Source: Asaia bogorensis NBRC 16594 (lineage in GTDB: Bacteria; Pseudomonadota; Alphaproteobacteria; Acetobacterales; Acetobacteraceae). From it: a stretch of DNA of 64,000 nt. This document shows positions 17,102 to 26,517 of this stretch, one piece after another (the stretch's first letter is position 1; every line of letters begins with the position of its first letter). The notes below the pieces were generated by a model. The model saw only the letters and a program-made list of their open reading frames with translations. It searched no databases and had not been told where the DNA came from. The translations under genes and the position numbers were made by a program. The stretch covers positions 773,501 through 837,500 of the forward strand of contig NZ_AP014690.1 of assembly GCF_001547995.1 (NCBI RefSeq), given 5' to 3'.

Positions 17102-18542
17102 CAATCCGCGCTTCGGCGTTTTCCGTACCGCGACTTTCCGTCTGACGCTGGCATTTGTGGCCGCCATCATTGGCGGCATGGTGCTGCAATTCGTTCTGCT
17201 TTTCGTGCAGATGACGCATTTCGAGGCCGAGCGATCGAGCGGTATTCTGCATCGGGAGGCCGATGTACTGGTGCAGGAAACGCCTGAGCGTCTGGAATAT
17301 CAGGTACGCGAGCGAGCAAGCAACGAACTGCGCGTGGTGATCAACTGGGCCGGATTGTTCGATGGTCACTATCACCATATTGCCGGCGATCTCAAAGCCT
17401 GGCCCGAGGGGCTGGAGGTTGATGGCAAGGTTCACCGCCTGACGCTCTCACCCACAGATGACGCGCCCTACGAGATGCGTTTTCTGGCGGTGAAGGTGCC
17501 GGGCGGGCGCATATTGGTGCTGGCCCATTCGCTGCACCTGTTGTCCGAACTTCACTACATGATACGTCGTGGCGCCCTGCTGTCGGTCTTCCCGGTCGTC
17601 ATGTTTGCACTGCTGACAGGTGTCGTGCTCAGCCATCGGGCGCTGGCCCGCGTCAAGACCATGCACGAGGCCATTGATCGCATCATGCAGGGCGATGTGC
17701 ATGAGCGTCTGCCCGCAGCGCGCGAGAGGGACGAGCTTGAACGTCTGGCCGGTTCGGTCAACAGGATGCTCGACCGCCTCGAATACCTGATGGATGAGAT
17801 ACGCGATGTCGGCAACGACATCGCCCATGATCTACGCACGCCTCTTACACGCGTGCGCGCCCGGCTGGAGCGCGCCACATCGAGCCCGCACGATGCCGAT
17901 TATCTGAATTCGGTGATCGAGCGCGCGACAATGGATCTCGATCAGTGCTTTTCGGTCATCACGGCGCTGCTGCGAATTGGCGAGATCGAGAATGGCCGGC
18001 GTCGTGCCGGGTTCGGGTACGTCAATCTCGCCGATCTGGTGGCGGACATCGTCGATCTTTACGAGCCGATTGCCGAGACCAATGGCCTCGTGCTGACCAA
18101 TGCGGTCATGCCGGTTCCGCCATCTGCTGCATCGACCCGGCCGGGCGAGCGCGTGCCTGATCCGATGATCACATTCGGTGATCGTGATCTGTTGGTGGAG
18201 GTGCTGGCCAACCTGCTCGACAATGCGATGAAGTTTACACCCTCGGGCGGGCGTGTCACGATTTCGGCCGTGCCTGGGCCGGGCATTATCCAGCTGCGCG
18301 TAGCCGATACCGGCATTGGTATTCCGGCTGCGGAACGAGAGGCGGTTCTTGGGCGTTTTTACCGTTCGGACAAGAGTCGCCATGTTCCGGGCAGTGGCCT
18401 CGGACTGAGCCTCGTCATGGCCATATTGAGGTTGCATGGGGTTGATCTGGCAATTGCGGATGGTGATGGAATAGCCGATCGTCCGGGCTGTGCCTTTGAA
18501 ATGGTGTTTCCGGTCTCCGAGCCGCCTGAAGCGGTCGGTTGA
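17088..18542 (+). CDS. Sensor histidine kinase
   Basis: A 484-residue membrane kinase paired with the overlapping response regulator. It has an N-terminal helix (about 15-37), a periplasmic sensing region of about 120 residues, a second helix (about 160-180), a HAMP linker, the H-box NDIAHDLRTPLT with phospho-His247, then an ATPase domain with the N-box LLDNAMKFTPSGG, G1 VADTGIGIP and G2 GSGLGLSL. It starts with GTG within the end of the regulator gene (14-base overlap), indicating translational coupling. The signal is unknown. Confidence 0.92.
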   Translation: MSLSDNPRFGVFRTATFRLTLAFVAAIIGGMVLQFVLLFVQMTHFEAERSSGILHREADVLVQETPERLEYQVRERASNELRVVINWAGLFDGHYHHIAGDLKAWPEGLEVDGKVHRLTLSPTDDAPYEMRFLAVKVPGGRILVLAHSLHLLSELHYMIRRGALLSVFPVVMFALLTGVVLSHRALARVKTMHEAIDRIMQGDVHERLPAARERDELERLAGSVNRMLDRLEYLMDEIRDVGNDIAHDLRTPLTRVRARLERATSSPHDADYLNSVIERATMDLDQCFSVITALLRIGEIENGRRRAGFGYVNLADLVADIVDLYEPIAETNGLVLTNAVMPVPPSAASTRPGERVPDPMITFGDRDLLVEVLANLLDNAMKFTPSGGRVTISAVPGPGIIQLRVADTGIGIPAAEREAVLGRFYRSDKSRHVPGSGLGLSLVMAILRLHGVDLAIADGDGIADRPGCAFEMVFPVSEPPEAVG

Positions 18543-18889
18543 TATCGATGCCTGTCTGATACCGGTCGAGAAAAACCCTGTGACATAGGCGTTTTCGGGA
18601 TGGCAGGGCTTCTTTTTCATGGCGTCGCCCGCGCTGTGTCGAGGGGCGCTGCAGGCACGGGGGCATAAGGGGCGACGACTGGCCGCGCTATGTGACAGTC
18701 AGGTGAAAGGTCGTTCCAGAACGGAACTTAAAAGGAATTTTCCTTGTCGGCATCCGACGTATTTGTATTTCTGGCTGTAACAGGAAAAGGAATGTCCTTG
18801 ATGATATCGGGAAACGGATGGGGACTCCTCACGCCGGGCAATCAGTGCAGGCGAGGGGCGGTTTCCATACTGCGTGATGGGTCGACTGC
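18543..18889 (+). promoter_or_regulatory. Upstream region of the RND efflux operon with inverted repeats
   Basis: This 347-base spacer holds no gene. It contains three symmetric elements: GTTCC/GGAAC (18713-18717 and 18723-18727, 5-base spacer); AAAAGGAATTTTCCTTG at 18730-18746, built on AAGGAA/TTCCTT; and a near copy AAAAGGAATGTCCTTG at 18785-18800. The two copies are 55 bases apart start to start, close to five helical turns, so a protein could contact both on one face. They lie 90-160 bases before the permease ATG and are candidate operators for the efflux operon. No strong promoter pair is clear. Confidence 0.45.
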
Positions 18890-21800
18890 ATGAATCAGGT
18901 TGTCATTACCGCGCTCAAGCGGCCCTACACCTTCGTTGTCCTCTCGATTTTCATCGTCATTTTCGGTGTCCGTTCGGTTCTCAAGACGCCGACAGACGTT
19001 TTCCCGAACATCAATATTCCGGTTGTGGCGATCGTCTGGTCCTATCTGGGTCTGATGCCCGAGGACATGTCAGGGCGTGTCGTCTATTACTATGAGCGAA
19101 CCCTGACCACGACGGTCAATAATATCGAGCACATCGAGAGTGGCTCCTATTACGGCCGTGGTATCGTCAAGGTCTATTTCCAGCCCGGTACCGATACCTC
19201 GGTGGCGCAGACCCAGATCACCTCGGTCTCGCAGACGGTTATCAAGCAATTGCCCACCGGGGCGACGCCACCGCTGATTCTGGCCTATAACGCCTCTTCG
19301 GTGCCGGTGCTGACGTTGCAGATCAATTCGGACAAGCTCAATGGCTCCGAATTGTACAACATGGCATCCAACCTGATCCGGCCGCAGCTCGTTTCCGTAC
19401 CCGGCGTATCGATACCCAACCCCTATGGTGGTCTGGCGCCCTACATCACCGTCGATATCGATCCCTCCAAGCTGATGGCGCATAACCTGTCCGCGGTGGA
19501 TGTCAGTACGGCGCTGAACAAGCAGAACATCGTGCTGCCGGCGGGCGATCAGCGTATCGGGCCGTTCGACTACATGGTGCGGACCAATGCGCAGCCCCGC
19601 GAGGTGGAGACCTTCAACAACCTGCCGCTGAAGCAGGTTGGCAATTCAGTTGTCTATCTGCGTGATGTGGCTTACGTGCATCGCGGTGGCCCGCCACAGG
19701 CCAATATGGTGCTGGTCAAGGGCCGTCAGGCCGTCATGATGGTCATCATGAAAAGCGGCGATGCCTCGACACTCGATGTGGTGGCAGGCGTGAAAAAGCT
19801 GCTGCCTCAGGTTATCGATACGCTGCCCAAGGGAACGAGCATCAAGATCCTGACCGACGCCTCCGGCTTCGTGAAGGATTCGGTCGAGGACGTGGTGCGT
19901 GAGATGATCATCGCCGCGCTTCTGACTTCTCTTGCAGTGCTGCTCTTCCTCGGGTCATGGCGTTCCACCCTGATTGTCGCGACCTCCATCCCTCTCGCCA
20001 TTCTCTGCTCGGTCATCGGGCTGAGTCTTGCGGGTCAGTCCATCAATGTGATGACGCTTGGCGGTCTTGCATTGGCGGTGGGTATTCTCGTCGATGATGC
20101 GACCGTCATGATCGAGAATATCGATGCCCATCTCGAGATGGGCAAGGATCTGGAAATGGCCATCATCGATGCAGCCAATCAGATCGTGGTCCCGACTTTC
20201 GTCTCGACAACCTGTATTTGCATTGTGTGGCTCCCGCTTTTCGAACTGACAGGCGTTGCGGGCTGGCTGTTCATGCCGATGGCCGAGGCCATCATCTTCG
20301 CCATGATCGCCTCGTTCATCCTGTCGCGAACGCTGGTGCCGACCATGGCCAACTGGATGCTGGCCGCGCAGGTCGCCGCGCATGAGCATGGTGATGACGG
20401 CAGGGAGCCGGGATTTTTCGGCCGCTTCCAGCGCGGCTTCGAGAGCGGGTTCTTTCGTTTCCGCGAGCGCTACAAGATCGTGCTGGCCGGTCTGATCGAG
20501 GAGCGTGTGAAGTTCGTCCCGTTCTTCATGGGCGTGTCGATCCTGTCTACGGGGCTCTACTACTTCGTGGGTGAGGATTTCTTCCCTGAAATCAAGTCCG
20601 GCACGTTGCAACTCCATATGCGTGCCCCCATCGGGACGCGTCTGGAGGAATCCGGCAAGATTTCCGTGCTGATCGAGAAGAAGATGCACGAGATCCTGCC
20701 CGGGCAGATCGACGCCGTACTGAACAATTGCGGCCTGCCGTTCTCGCAGCTGAACCAGGCCTTTATCCCGACCCCCACCGTAGGGACCGAAGACTGCGAT
20801 ATCACTGTCTCGCTCAAGAATGACGAGAGCCCGACCGCCGAGTACCGTCGCAAGATTCGCGCGGGCCTGATCGAGGCCTTCCCCGGCACACAGATCACGT
20901 TCCAGCCTGCCGACCTCACGGCCAAGATCCTGAATTTTGGCTTGCCAGCCCCGCTGGACGTGCAGGTTGTGGGCCGTGACCTTTATGGCAATTTCGCCTT
21001 TGCTAAAAAGCTCCGCCGCAAGCTGGCCACGATCCCGGGCATCACCGATGTCTCGATCCAGCAGCCTATGACGCAGCCTACGCTCAGTATCAACGCGAAG
21101 CGGAGCTTTGCTCTGGGCACCGGTATTACCGAGCAGGATATCGCCCAGAACGCGCTCGTCGTGCTCTCGGGCTCGGCGCAGGTCGGGCAGGTGTACTTCC
21201 TGAACAGTTCAGGCGTCGCCCAGCTGATCGACGTGCAGACGCCTGCGAATTATCTGCAGACGCTCAATGATCTCAAGACCGTGCCGATTGACCGTGGTGA
21301 CGGTAACCCGACCAATGCCCAGCCCCAGCTTCTGGGCGCCCTGTCCGAGATCGAGCAGACGGGGACCCCGGCAGAGGTTGCGCACTACAACATCATGCCG
21401 GTGTTCGATATCTACGCAGCCAACGAAAATATCGATCTTGGTACTGTGGCCAAATCCGTACAGCGCGTTGCGGACTCGATGCGTTCGGAGCTGCCGCGCG
21501 GCTCGCATCTGGTGGTTCGTGGTCAGGCGGTGACGATGACGGATGCGTATTCGCAGCTGATCGTCGGCCTCGCGATGTCGATCACGCTCGTCTATCTGAT
21601 CATCGTTGTGAACTTCCAGTCCTGGCTGGATCCGTTCGTGATCATCACAGCGCTTCCCGGAGCGCTAGGTGGTATCGCTTGGAGCCTGTTCCTGACCCAT
21701 ACCTCGCTTTCGGTACCCGCCTTGACGGGCGCCATCATGTGCATGGGTACAGCCACGGCCAACGCCATTCTTGTCATCTCTTTCGCGCGTGAGCGGATGG

Positions 21801-22060
21801 AGATCCATGGTGATGCGCTCAAGGCGGCGCTTGAAGCAGGTTATGAGCGTATCCGCCCCGTGCTGATGACAGCGCTGGCCATGATTATCGGCATGGTGCC
21901 GATGTCCATAAGCAATTCCGACAATGCCCCGATCGGCAAAGCCGTGATCGGTGGCCTGCTGGTGGCGACGGCGGCGACACTCCTGTTCGTCCCCTGTGTT
22001 TTTGCCATTGTCCATTACAGAAAGCCGCGTGAACGCGGAGATGAGGGAGCCCACGCATGA
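18890..22060 (+). CDS. RND efflux permease
   Basis: A 1056-residue inner-membrane resistance-nodulation-division pump. Twelve helices are expected with two large periplasmic loops; the relay Asp pair in transmembrane segment 4 is seen as VGILVDDATVMIEN, Asp402-Asp403. The N-terminal ALKRPYTFVVLS and TDVFPNINIPVV segments and the PGALGGIAWS region are RND-typical. It exports unknown compounds by proton antiport with the adaptor and outer-membrane factor encoded next. Permease-first gene order is atypical. The stop overlaps the adaptor start by four bases. The two-component pair upstream may regulate it. Confidence 0.93.
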   Translation: MNQVVITALKRPYTFVVLSIFIVIFGVRSVLKTPTDVFPNINIPVVAIVWSYLGLMPEDMSGRVVYYYERTLTTTVNNIEHIESGSYYGRGIVKVYFQPGTDTSVAQTQITSVSQTVIKQLPTGATPPLILAYNASSVPVLTLQINSDKLNGSELYNMASNLIRPQLVSVPGVSIPNPYGGLAPYITVDIDPSKLMAHNLSAVDVSTALNKQNIVLPAGDQRIGPFDYMVRTNAQPREVETFNNLPLKQVGNSVVYLRDVAYVHRGGPPQANMVLVKGRQAVMMVIMKSGDASTLDVVAGVKKLLPQVIDTLPKGTSIKILTDASGFVKDSVEDVVREMIIAALLTSLAVLLFLGSWRSTLIVATSIPLAILCSVIGLSLAGQSINVMTLGGLALAVGILVDDATVMIENIDAHLEMGKDLEMAIIDAANQIVVPTFVSTTCICIVWLPLFELTGVAGWLFMPMAEAIIFAMIASFILSRTLVPTMANWMLAAQVAAHEHGDDGREPGFFGRFQRGFESGFFRFRERYKIVLAGLIEERVKFVPFFMGVSILSTGLYYFVGEDFFPEIKSGTLQLHMRAPIGTRLEESGKISVLIEKKMHEILPGQIDAVLNNCGLPFSQLNQAFIPTPTVGTEDCDITVSLKNDESPTAEYRRKIRAGLIEAFPGTQITFQPADLTAKILNFGLPAPLDVQVVGRDLYGNFAFAKKLRRKLATIPGITDVSIQQPMTQPTLSINAKRSFALGTGITEQDIAQNALVVLSGSAQVGQVYFLNSSGVAQLIDVQTPANYLQTLNDLKTVPIDRGDGNPTNAQPQLLGALSEIEQTGTPAEVAHYNIMPVFDIYAANENIDLGTVAKSVQRVADSMRSELPRGSHLVVRGQAVTMTDAYSQLIVGLAMSITLVYLIIVVNFQSWLDPFVIITALPGALGGIAWSLFLTHTSLSVPALTGAIMCMGTATANAILVISFARERMEIHGDALKAALEAGYERIRPVLMTALAMIIGMVPMSISNSDNAPIGKAVIGGLLVATAATLLFVPCVFAIVHYRKPRERGDEGAHA

Positions 22061-23340
22061 CCCAGCACCCACAACAAGGTGCCGAGCCGAACCGCAAGCG
22101 GGGCCGCCTGATCATTCTCATCGTTCTGGGTGTTGCCGTTCTTCTGGCCGTCTGGGGAATCGTCGAGCGTTCGATGCATTACGGCACCCTGCGCGAGGAG
22201 GCAGACGACAATGCCCGAGCGCGTGTGAGCCTGATCAACCCGCAGGCCGGCCCGGCCGAGCGGCATCTCGATCTGCCAGCCAATCTGGCCGCCTGGTATC
22301 AGGCACCGATCTATGCGCAGGTCTCGGGCTACGTGAAGATGTGGTACAAGGACTACGGCGCGCATGTGAAATCGGGCGACCTGCTGGCCGAGATCAGCAC
22401 GCCGAGCCTTGATGCCCAGTACGAGGCCGCCAAGGCGAATTACAACGTGGTTTTGGCCCGTTACAAGCTGGCCGTGATTACCGCCAAGCGCTGGGCGGAT
22501 CTGCGTGACACACAGGCCGTGTCGCGTCAGGAAGTGGATGTGCAGGCTGCCAACGCTGCGGCACAGAAGGCGCAGGTCGATCAAGCACAGCATGAGGTCG
22601 AGCGCTTTGAAGCTCTGGAAAACTTCAAGCGCATCGTGGCACCGTTCGACGGTATCGTGACGTCGCGTCTGGTGAATGTGGGCGACTACGTAAATGCAGG
22701 CGGCGGTGATCTGAACTCCCGCGGGAGTGCGTCCGAGCTTTTCACGGTGGCGGATACGCATCGCATGCGTGTTTTCGTGTCGGTGCCGCAGGATTATGCG
22801 GCTGTGATTTCCGACAAGCTCGCGGCCAAGCTCACCCTGCCGCAATTCCCCGGTCGCGTTTACAATGCAAGCTTTCTGGCCACCGCGCAGGCATTCAATG
22901 CCTCAACGAGAACGGTCACGACCGAGCTCGAGCTGGACAACAAGGATGGGTCGCTCTGGCCGGATTCCTACGCTACCGCCCATTTCACCGCTCCCGGCGA
23001 GCCCGGTGTCCTGATCGTGCCGGTCAATGCGCTGATTTTTCGCGCCCAAGGCACACAGCTCGCCACGGTGGTCGATAACCGTATTCATCTGATCGACGTG
23101 AAAACGGGCATCAACTATGGCATGACGATCCAGATCCTTGGCGGCATTGCGGCCAAGGACCAGATCGTGGCCAATCCCACGGCAGATATGCTCGAAGGTG
23201 ACGAGGTGAAGGTGGTGCCTGCTACGCGCGGCTATAACGATGCGACAGCCGCACCGCGCAAGAATGTGGCTCCTGCGCCGCATCAGCCGGTTCCGGAAGA
23301 TGACGATGGTGGCACCAACGAGAACGGGGCGCGTCGATGA
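22057..23340 (+). CDS. RND periplasmic adaptor (membrane fusion protein)
   Basis: A 427-residue adaptor. An N-terminal membrane anchor (LIILIVLGVAVLLAVWGIV, about 16-34) is followed by a lipoyl/barrel-sandwich half (APIYAQVSGYVKMWYKDYGAHVKSGDLLAEI), an alpha-hairpin (about 120-190), the second lipoyl half (APFDGIVTSRLVNVGDYV) and beta-barrel domains. The C-terminal tail is Pro/Asp/Glu-rich (DDDGG). It bridges the permease and outer-membrane channel. The start overlaps the permease stop (ATGA) and its own stop overlaps the next gene. Confidence 0.92.
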   Translation: MTQHPQQGAEPNRKRGRLIILIVLGVAVLLAVWGIVERSMHYGTLREEADDNARARVSLINPQAGPAERHLDLPANLAAWYQAPIYAQVSGYVKMWYKDYGAHVKSGDLLAEISTPSLDAQYEAAKANYNVVLARYKLAVITAKRWADLRDTQAVSRQEVDVQAANAAAQKAQVDQAQHEVERFEALENFKRIVAPFDGIVTSRLVNVGDYVNAGGGDLNSRGSASELFTVADTHRMRVFVSVPQDYAAVISDKLAAKLTLPQFPGRVYNASFLATAQAFNASTRTVTTELELDNKDGSLWPDSYATAHFTAPGEPGVLIVPVNALIFRAQGTQLATVVDNRIHLIDVKTGINYGMTIQILGGIAAKDQIVANPTADMLEGDEVKVVPATRGYNDATAAPRKNVAPAPHQPVPEDDDGGTNENGARR

Positions 23341-24959
23341 GGGCAGGATCCAGGCGCCGCGCCTTGCGTGGCAGTGCTGCTAGCGCGGTTTTCAGCCTCG
23401 CCCTGCTTTCCGGCTGCGATCTTGCGCCGCACTACCAAGCCCCGAAATTCATCTATCCCGATGGATGGAAAGGGAAGGGCGTTCTGGTGGACGCCAAGCC
23501 GGCAGACGACGTGCCCAAGGGCAAATGGTGGGAGGTCTTTCATGACCCCCAGCTGAACGCCCTTGAGGAAAAGATGCTGGCCTCCAATCCTGACCTGCAG
23601 GCTCAGGCGGAGGTGTTCACGCAGTCACGCGACATTGCGCGGGAGACAGAGGCGCAACTGGCGCCACAGCTCAATGGCTCAGCGGGGATGTCGAACAACA
23701 AGACGTCGCTCACCCGTCTGTGGCGCGGGGCCAATGCCAATTCGCCGACAACCGAGTCGAGCGTGTTCTATAGCGGTGCCGCGACATGGGAGCCTGACTT
23801 CTTCAGTCGCATCCGCAATTCCACACGTATGCAGAAGAATATGGCGCAGGCCAGCGCGGCCGACTACGCGAATTTGCGCCTGATGCTCGAGGCGGAGCTG
23901 GCTTCGAACTATCTCGGATTGCGCGGGCTGGATGCCCAGTATGCCGTGTATGCCGATTCGATTCGTTATTACCAGACTGCGGTAAAGATCACCCAGCTTC
24001 GTCAGGCAGGAGCAATTGCGGCGGGGCTCGACGTCTCCCGAGCCGAGAATCAGCTTTACGCCACGATGGCCTCGCAGAGCCATGTGCGTGCTCAGCGTCA
24101 GGTGTTGGAGCACGCCATAGCGGTGATGGTGAACACCGTTCCGGGCAGCTTCCAGATCGCCCCGACCAACAAGCAGGTTCTGCCTTATTCCATCCTGCGT
24201 ATCCCGAGCGGTTTACCCTCGCAGCTTCTGGAGCGCCGCCCTGACATTGCCTCCGCCGAGCGCAATCTGGCGGCGAACAGCCGCGCCATTGGCGTTGCGC
24301 GGGCTGCGTTCTACCCAGATGTCACCTTCAGCCTGAATGGTGGCTTCATGAATAACGGTTTCGACCTCGCAAGTCTTGGTAACTCGATGTGGAGTTACGG
24401 CGTGCAGGCCGTGGAGCCGTTGTTTACCGGAGGCTTGCGTCGTGCGGCCTTGCAGCGTGCCTGGGCCCAGTATCGCGAGAGTGCCGATCATTATCGCTCT
24501 ACCGTGCTGTCCGCTTTTCAGGATGTGGAAGACGGCCTCTCGCAGACAAGCGCCTTTGCTGACCAGCAGAAGCAGCAATATGCGGCGGTGGACGCGGCGT
24601 TGCGGACGCAGCGCATGACCATGGCGCTCTACACGGGTGGGCTGACCAATTACCTCGACGTGGTTGTGGCGCAGCAGGCAGCCCTTGTGGCGCGTATTGA
24701 TGCGGTTCAGGCCCAGACGATCCAGCTTCAGGCCAGTGTCCGCCTCATCAAGGCGCTTGGCGGTGGTTGGGATCGTTCGGCCCTGCCTTCGGTCAAGTCC
24801 ATCGATCCGTTCGGTGTGCTGCAATATGACGGGCTGCATCACCCGCGACCCGCAGGCGATGTGGATACGCGCAACAGCGCCAGCGATGTGAACCTGACCG
24901 GTGCGACGCCCGCCGTTCCGGCGGTCACTCCCCTGTCGGCAACAGGCACCGCGCGATGA
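23337..24959 (+). CDS. Outer-membrane efflux lipoprotein, NodT/OprM type
   Basis: A 540-residue outer-membrane factor. The signal ends in lipobox LLSGC, followed by the family motif DLAPHYQAP and WWEVFHDPQLNALEEK. Two OEP repeats form the coiled-coil tunnel, with LLERRPDIASAERNLAA marking the repeat junction and LYTGGLTNYLDVVVAQQ near the second. The C-terminal extension after about residue 480 is Pro/Ala/Thr-rich. It completes a permease-adaptor-channel operon. The next promoter begins nine bases after the stop. Confidence 0.92.
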   Translation: MRAGSRRRALRGSAASAVFSLALLSGCDLAPHYQAPKFIYPDGWKGKGVLVDAKPADDVPKGKWWEVFHDPQLNALEEKMLASNPDLQAQAEVFTQSRDIARETEAQLAPQLNGSAGMSNNKTSLTRLWRGANANSPTTESSVFYSGAATWEPDFFSRIRNSTRMQKNMAQASAADYANLRLMLEAELASNYLGLRGLDAQYAVYADSIRYYQTAVKITQLRQAGAIAAGLDVSRAENQLYATMASQSHVRAQRQVLEHAIAVMVNTVPGSFQIAPTNKQVLPYSILRIPSGLPSQLLERRPDIASAERNLAANSRAIGVARAAFYPDVTFSLNGGFMNNGFDLASLGNSMWSYGVQAVEPLFTGGLRRAALQRAWAQYRESADHYRSTVLSAFQDVEDGLSQTSAFADQQKQQYAAVDAALRTQRMTMALYTGGLTNYLDVVVAQQAALVARIDAVQAQTIQLQASVRLIKALGGGWDRSALPSVKSIDPFGVLQYDGLHHPRPAGDVDTRNSASDVNLTGATPAVPAVTPLSATGTAR

Positions 24960-24967
24960 CGAAAGAC

Positions 24968-24996
24968 TTGACAGCCCCAACCGCAGGGCGTTAAGG
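24968..24996 (+). promoter_or_regulatory. Candidate promoter and leader of rplK-rplA
   Basis: A consensus -35 TTGACA at 24968-24973 lies 17 bases before a weak -10 TTAAGG at 24991-24996. About 100 bases of leader follow, with a CTCCC/GGGAG hairpin at about 25001-25022. This start would separate the ribosomal cluster from the efflux operon. L1 autoregulation is known to act on this type of leader, but a binding site was not identified with certainty. Confidence 0.5.
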
Positions 24997-25097
24997 GGCC
25001 GCTCCCATTCGGAACGCGGGAGAGGCATGAGCGGTCGCGAGATCGCAAACGCCTCACTGGAACCGCGGTTCGGGCAAACCATCAAGGAGTCCCGGAT

Positions 25098-25532
25098 ATG
25101 GCCAAAAAAGTCGTTGGCTACATCAAGTTGCAGATCCCGGCAGGCAAGGCGAATCCGTCGCCGCCAGTCGGTCCGGCCCTGGGTCAGCGCGGCCTGAACA
25201 TCATGCAGTTCTGCAAGGAGTTCAACGCCAAGACGCAGACTCTCGAGCCTGGCATGCCGATCCCGGTCGTTATCACGGCCTATGCGGATCGTACGTTCAG
25301 CTTCGTCACCAAGACCCCGCCGAACACCTACTTCCTGCTCAAGGCCGCCAAGGTCTCCAAGGGCAGCCAGACAGTCGGCAAGGCTGCCGCTGTTGGTTCT
25401 GTCACGACCGCGCAGCTGCGCGAGATCGCTGCAGAGAAGTTCAAGGATATGAACGCGAATGACATCGACGGCGCAGTGCGCATGCTGGCCGGTTCGGCCA
25501 AGTCGATGGGTCTGAACGTGGTGGAGGGCTGA
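25098..25532 (+). CDS. rplK: 50S ribosomal protein L11
   Basis: A 144-residue L11. The N-terminal domain has the Pro-rich [19 protein letters not shown] segment that contacts the GTPase-associated centre and thiostrepton site; the C-terminal domain binds 23S rRNA ([12 protein letters not shown] end). AAGGAG precedes the ATG. It heads the cluster and lies four bases before rplA. nusG, its usual upstream neighbour, is absent. Confidence 0.97.
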   Translation: MAKKVVGYIKLQIPAGKANPSPPVGPALGQRGLNIMQFCKEFNAKTQTLEPGMPIPVVITAYADRTFSFVTKTPPNTYFLLKAAKVSKGSQTVGKAAAVGSVTTAQLREIAAEKFKDMNANDIDGAVRMLAGSAKSMGLNVVEG

Positions 25533-25536
25533 TCCT

Positions 25537-26229
25537 ATGGCCAAGAACAAGAGGCTGAACGCCGCCCGCGCGACGGTTGACACCGACAAGCAGTACGACC
25601 TGTCCGCAGCTGTTGCCCTGGTTAAGGGTAACGCTAAGGCCAAGTTCGACGAGACCATCGAAATCTCGCTGAACCTCGGCATCGATCCTCGCCACGCTGA
25701 CCAGATGGTCCGTGGTCTGATCTCGCTGCCGAACGGCACGGGCAAGACCCTGCGCGTTGGCGTGTTCGCCCGCGGCCCGAAGGCTGAAGAAGCCACGGCA
25801 GCCGGTGCGGAAGTCGTTGGTGCAGAAGATCTGGCCGAGAAGATCCAGAACGGTGAAATCGAGTTCGATCGCTGCATTGCGACCCCGGACATGATGGCAC
25901 TGGTCGGTCGTCTGGGTAAGATCCTCGGCCCGCGTGGCCTGATGCCGAACCCCCGTCTGGGCACGGTGACCATGGACGTGAAGGGTGCCGTTCAGGCAGC
26001 CAAGTCCGGCCAGGTCGAGTACCGCGCCGAGAAGGCCGGTATCATTCATGCCGGTATCGGCAAGGCTTCCTTCGGTGAAGACAAGCTGGTTGAGAACATC
26101 AAGGCTCTGGTCGATGCCGTCCAGAAGGCTCGTCCGACTGGCGCCAAGGGTACCTATCTGAAGAAGGCAGCCCTGTCTTCCACGATGGGTCCGGGCGTAC
26201 GCGTCGACGTGGCGTCGTTCACGGCCTGA
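25537..26229 (+). CDS. rplA: 50S ribosomal protein L1
   Basis: A 230-residue L1 that forms the L1 stalk near the ribosomal exit site and typically represses its own rplK-rplA mRNA. The family blocks [19 protein letters not shown] and [19 protein letters not shown] are present, and the Lys-rich end matches the usual length. A 288-base leader separates it from rplJ. Confidence 0.97.
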   Translation: MAKNKRLNAARATVDTDKQYDLSAAVALVKGNAKAKFDETIEISLNLGIDPRHADQMVRGLISLPNGTGKTLRVGVFARGPKAEEATAAGAEVVGAEDLAEKIQNGEIEFDRCIATPDMMALVGRLGKILGPRGLMPNPRLGTVTMDVKGAVQAAKSGQVEYRAEKAGIIHAGIGKASFGEDKLVENIKALVDAVQKARPTGAKGTYLKKAALSSTMGPGVRVDVASFTA

Positions 26230-26517
26230 TTTGAGAGATGACACCGCGCGGCCCGGCCGTGCGGTGGCGCAGGGGTGGGGGAAATTCCCCCGCTTCCGAA
26301 CCTGTCCGAGACCGGGCGTACTGTTCCAAGGAGCAGTCTAAGGGATCTTGAGAGAGATCCGCGAGCGGGAGACGGGGCGCCAGCAGACAAGGGTAGGGCA
26401 ACCTGCCGGAATGCTGGGTTCCGATTGAATGGACAGGCGAGCGGTACTTTTCCGATTGCGGGGAAGTGCCATGGGTAACCCGGTCTGGAAGCCAAGGTTT
26501 CCGGACTGACGAGGAGA
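26230..26517 (+). ncRNA. Candidate L10 leader of the rplJ-rplL mRNA
   Basis: The rplA-rplJ spacer is long and structured. It contains GGGGG/CCCCC (26277-26281 with 26287-26291), GGATCT/AGATCC (26343-26348 with 26355-26360, loop TGAGAG) and purine-rich segments before the rplJ GAGGAG site. In other bacteria the L10-(L12)4 complex binds a kink-turn leader here to repress rplJ-rplL. Position and structure fit, but the exact L10 site was not verified. Confidence 0.55.

Noticed and set aside
18579-18625. CCCTG/CAGGG pair followed by CTTTTTC after the kinase gene, as a terminator
   Set aside because: Only five pairs around a loop of more than 20 bases; too weak to call.
24213-25973. Long open frame opposite the efflux channel gene, rplK and rplA
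   Set aside because: It crosses three well-supported genes and their promoter, with no recognisable domain.
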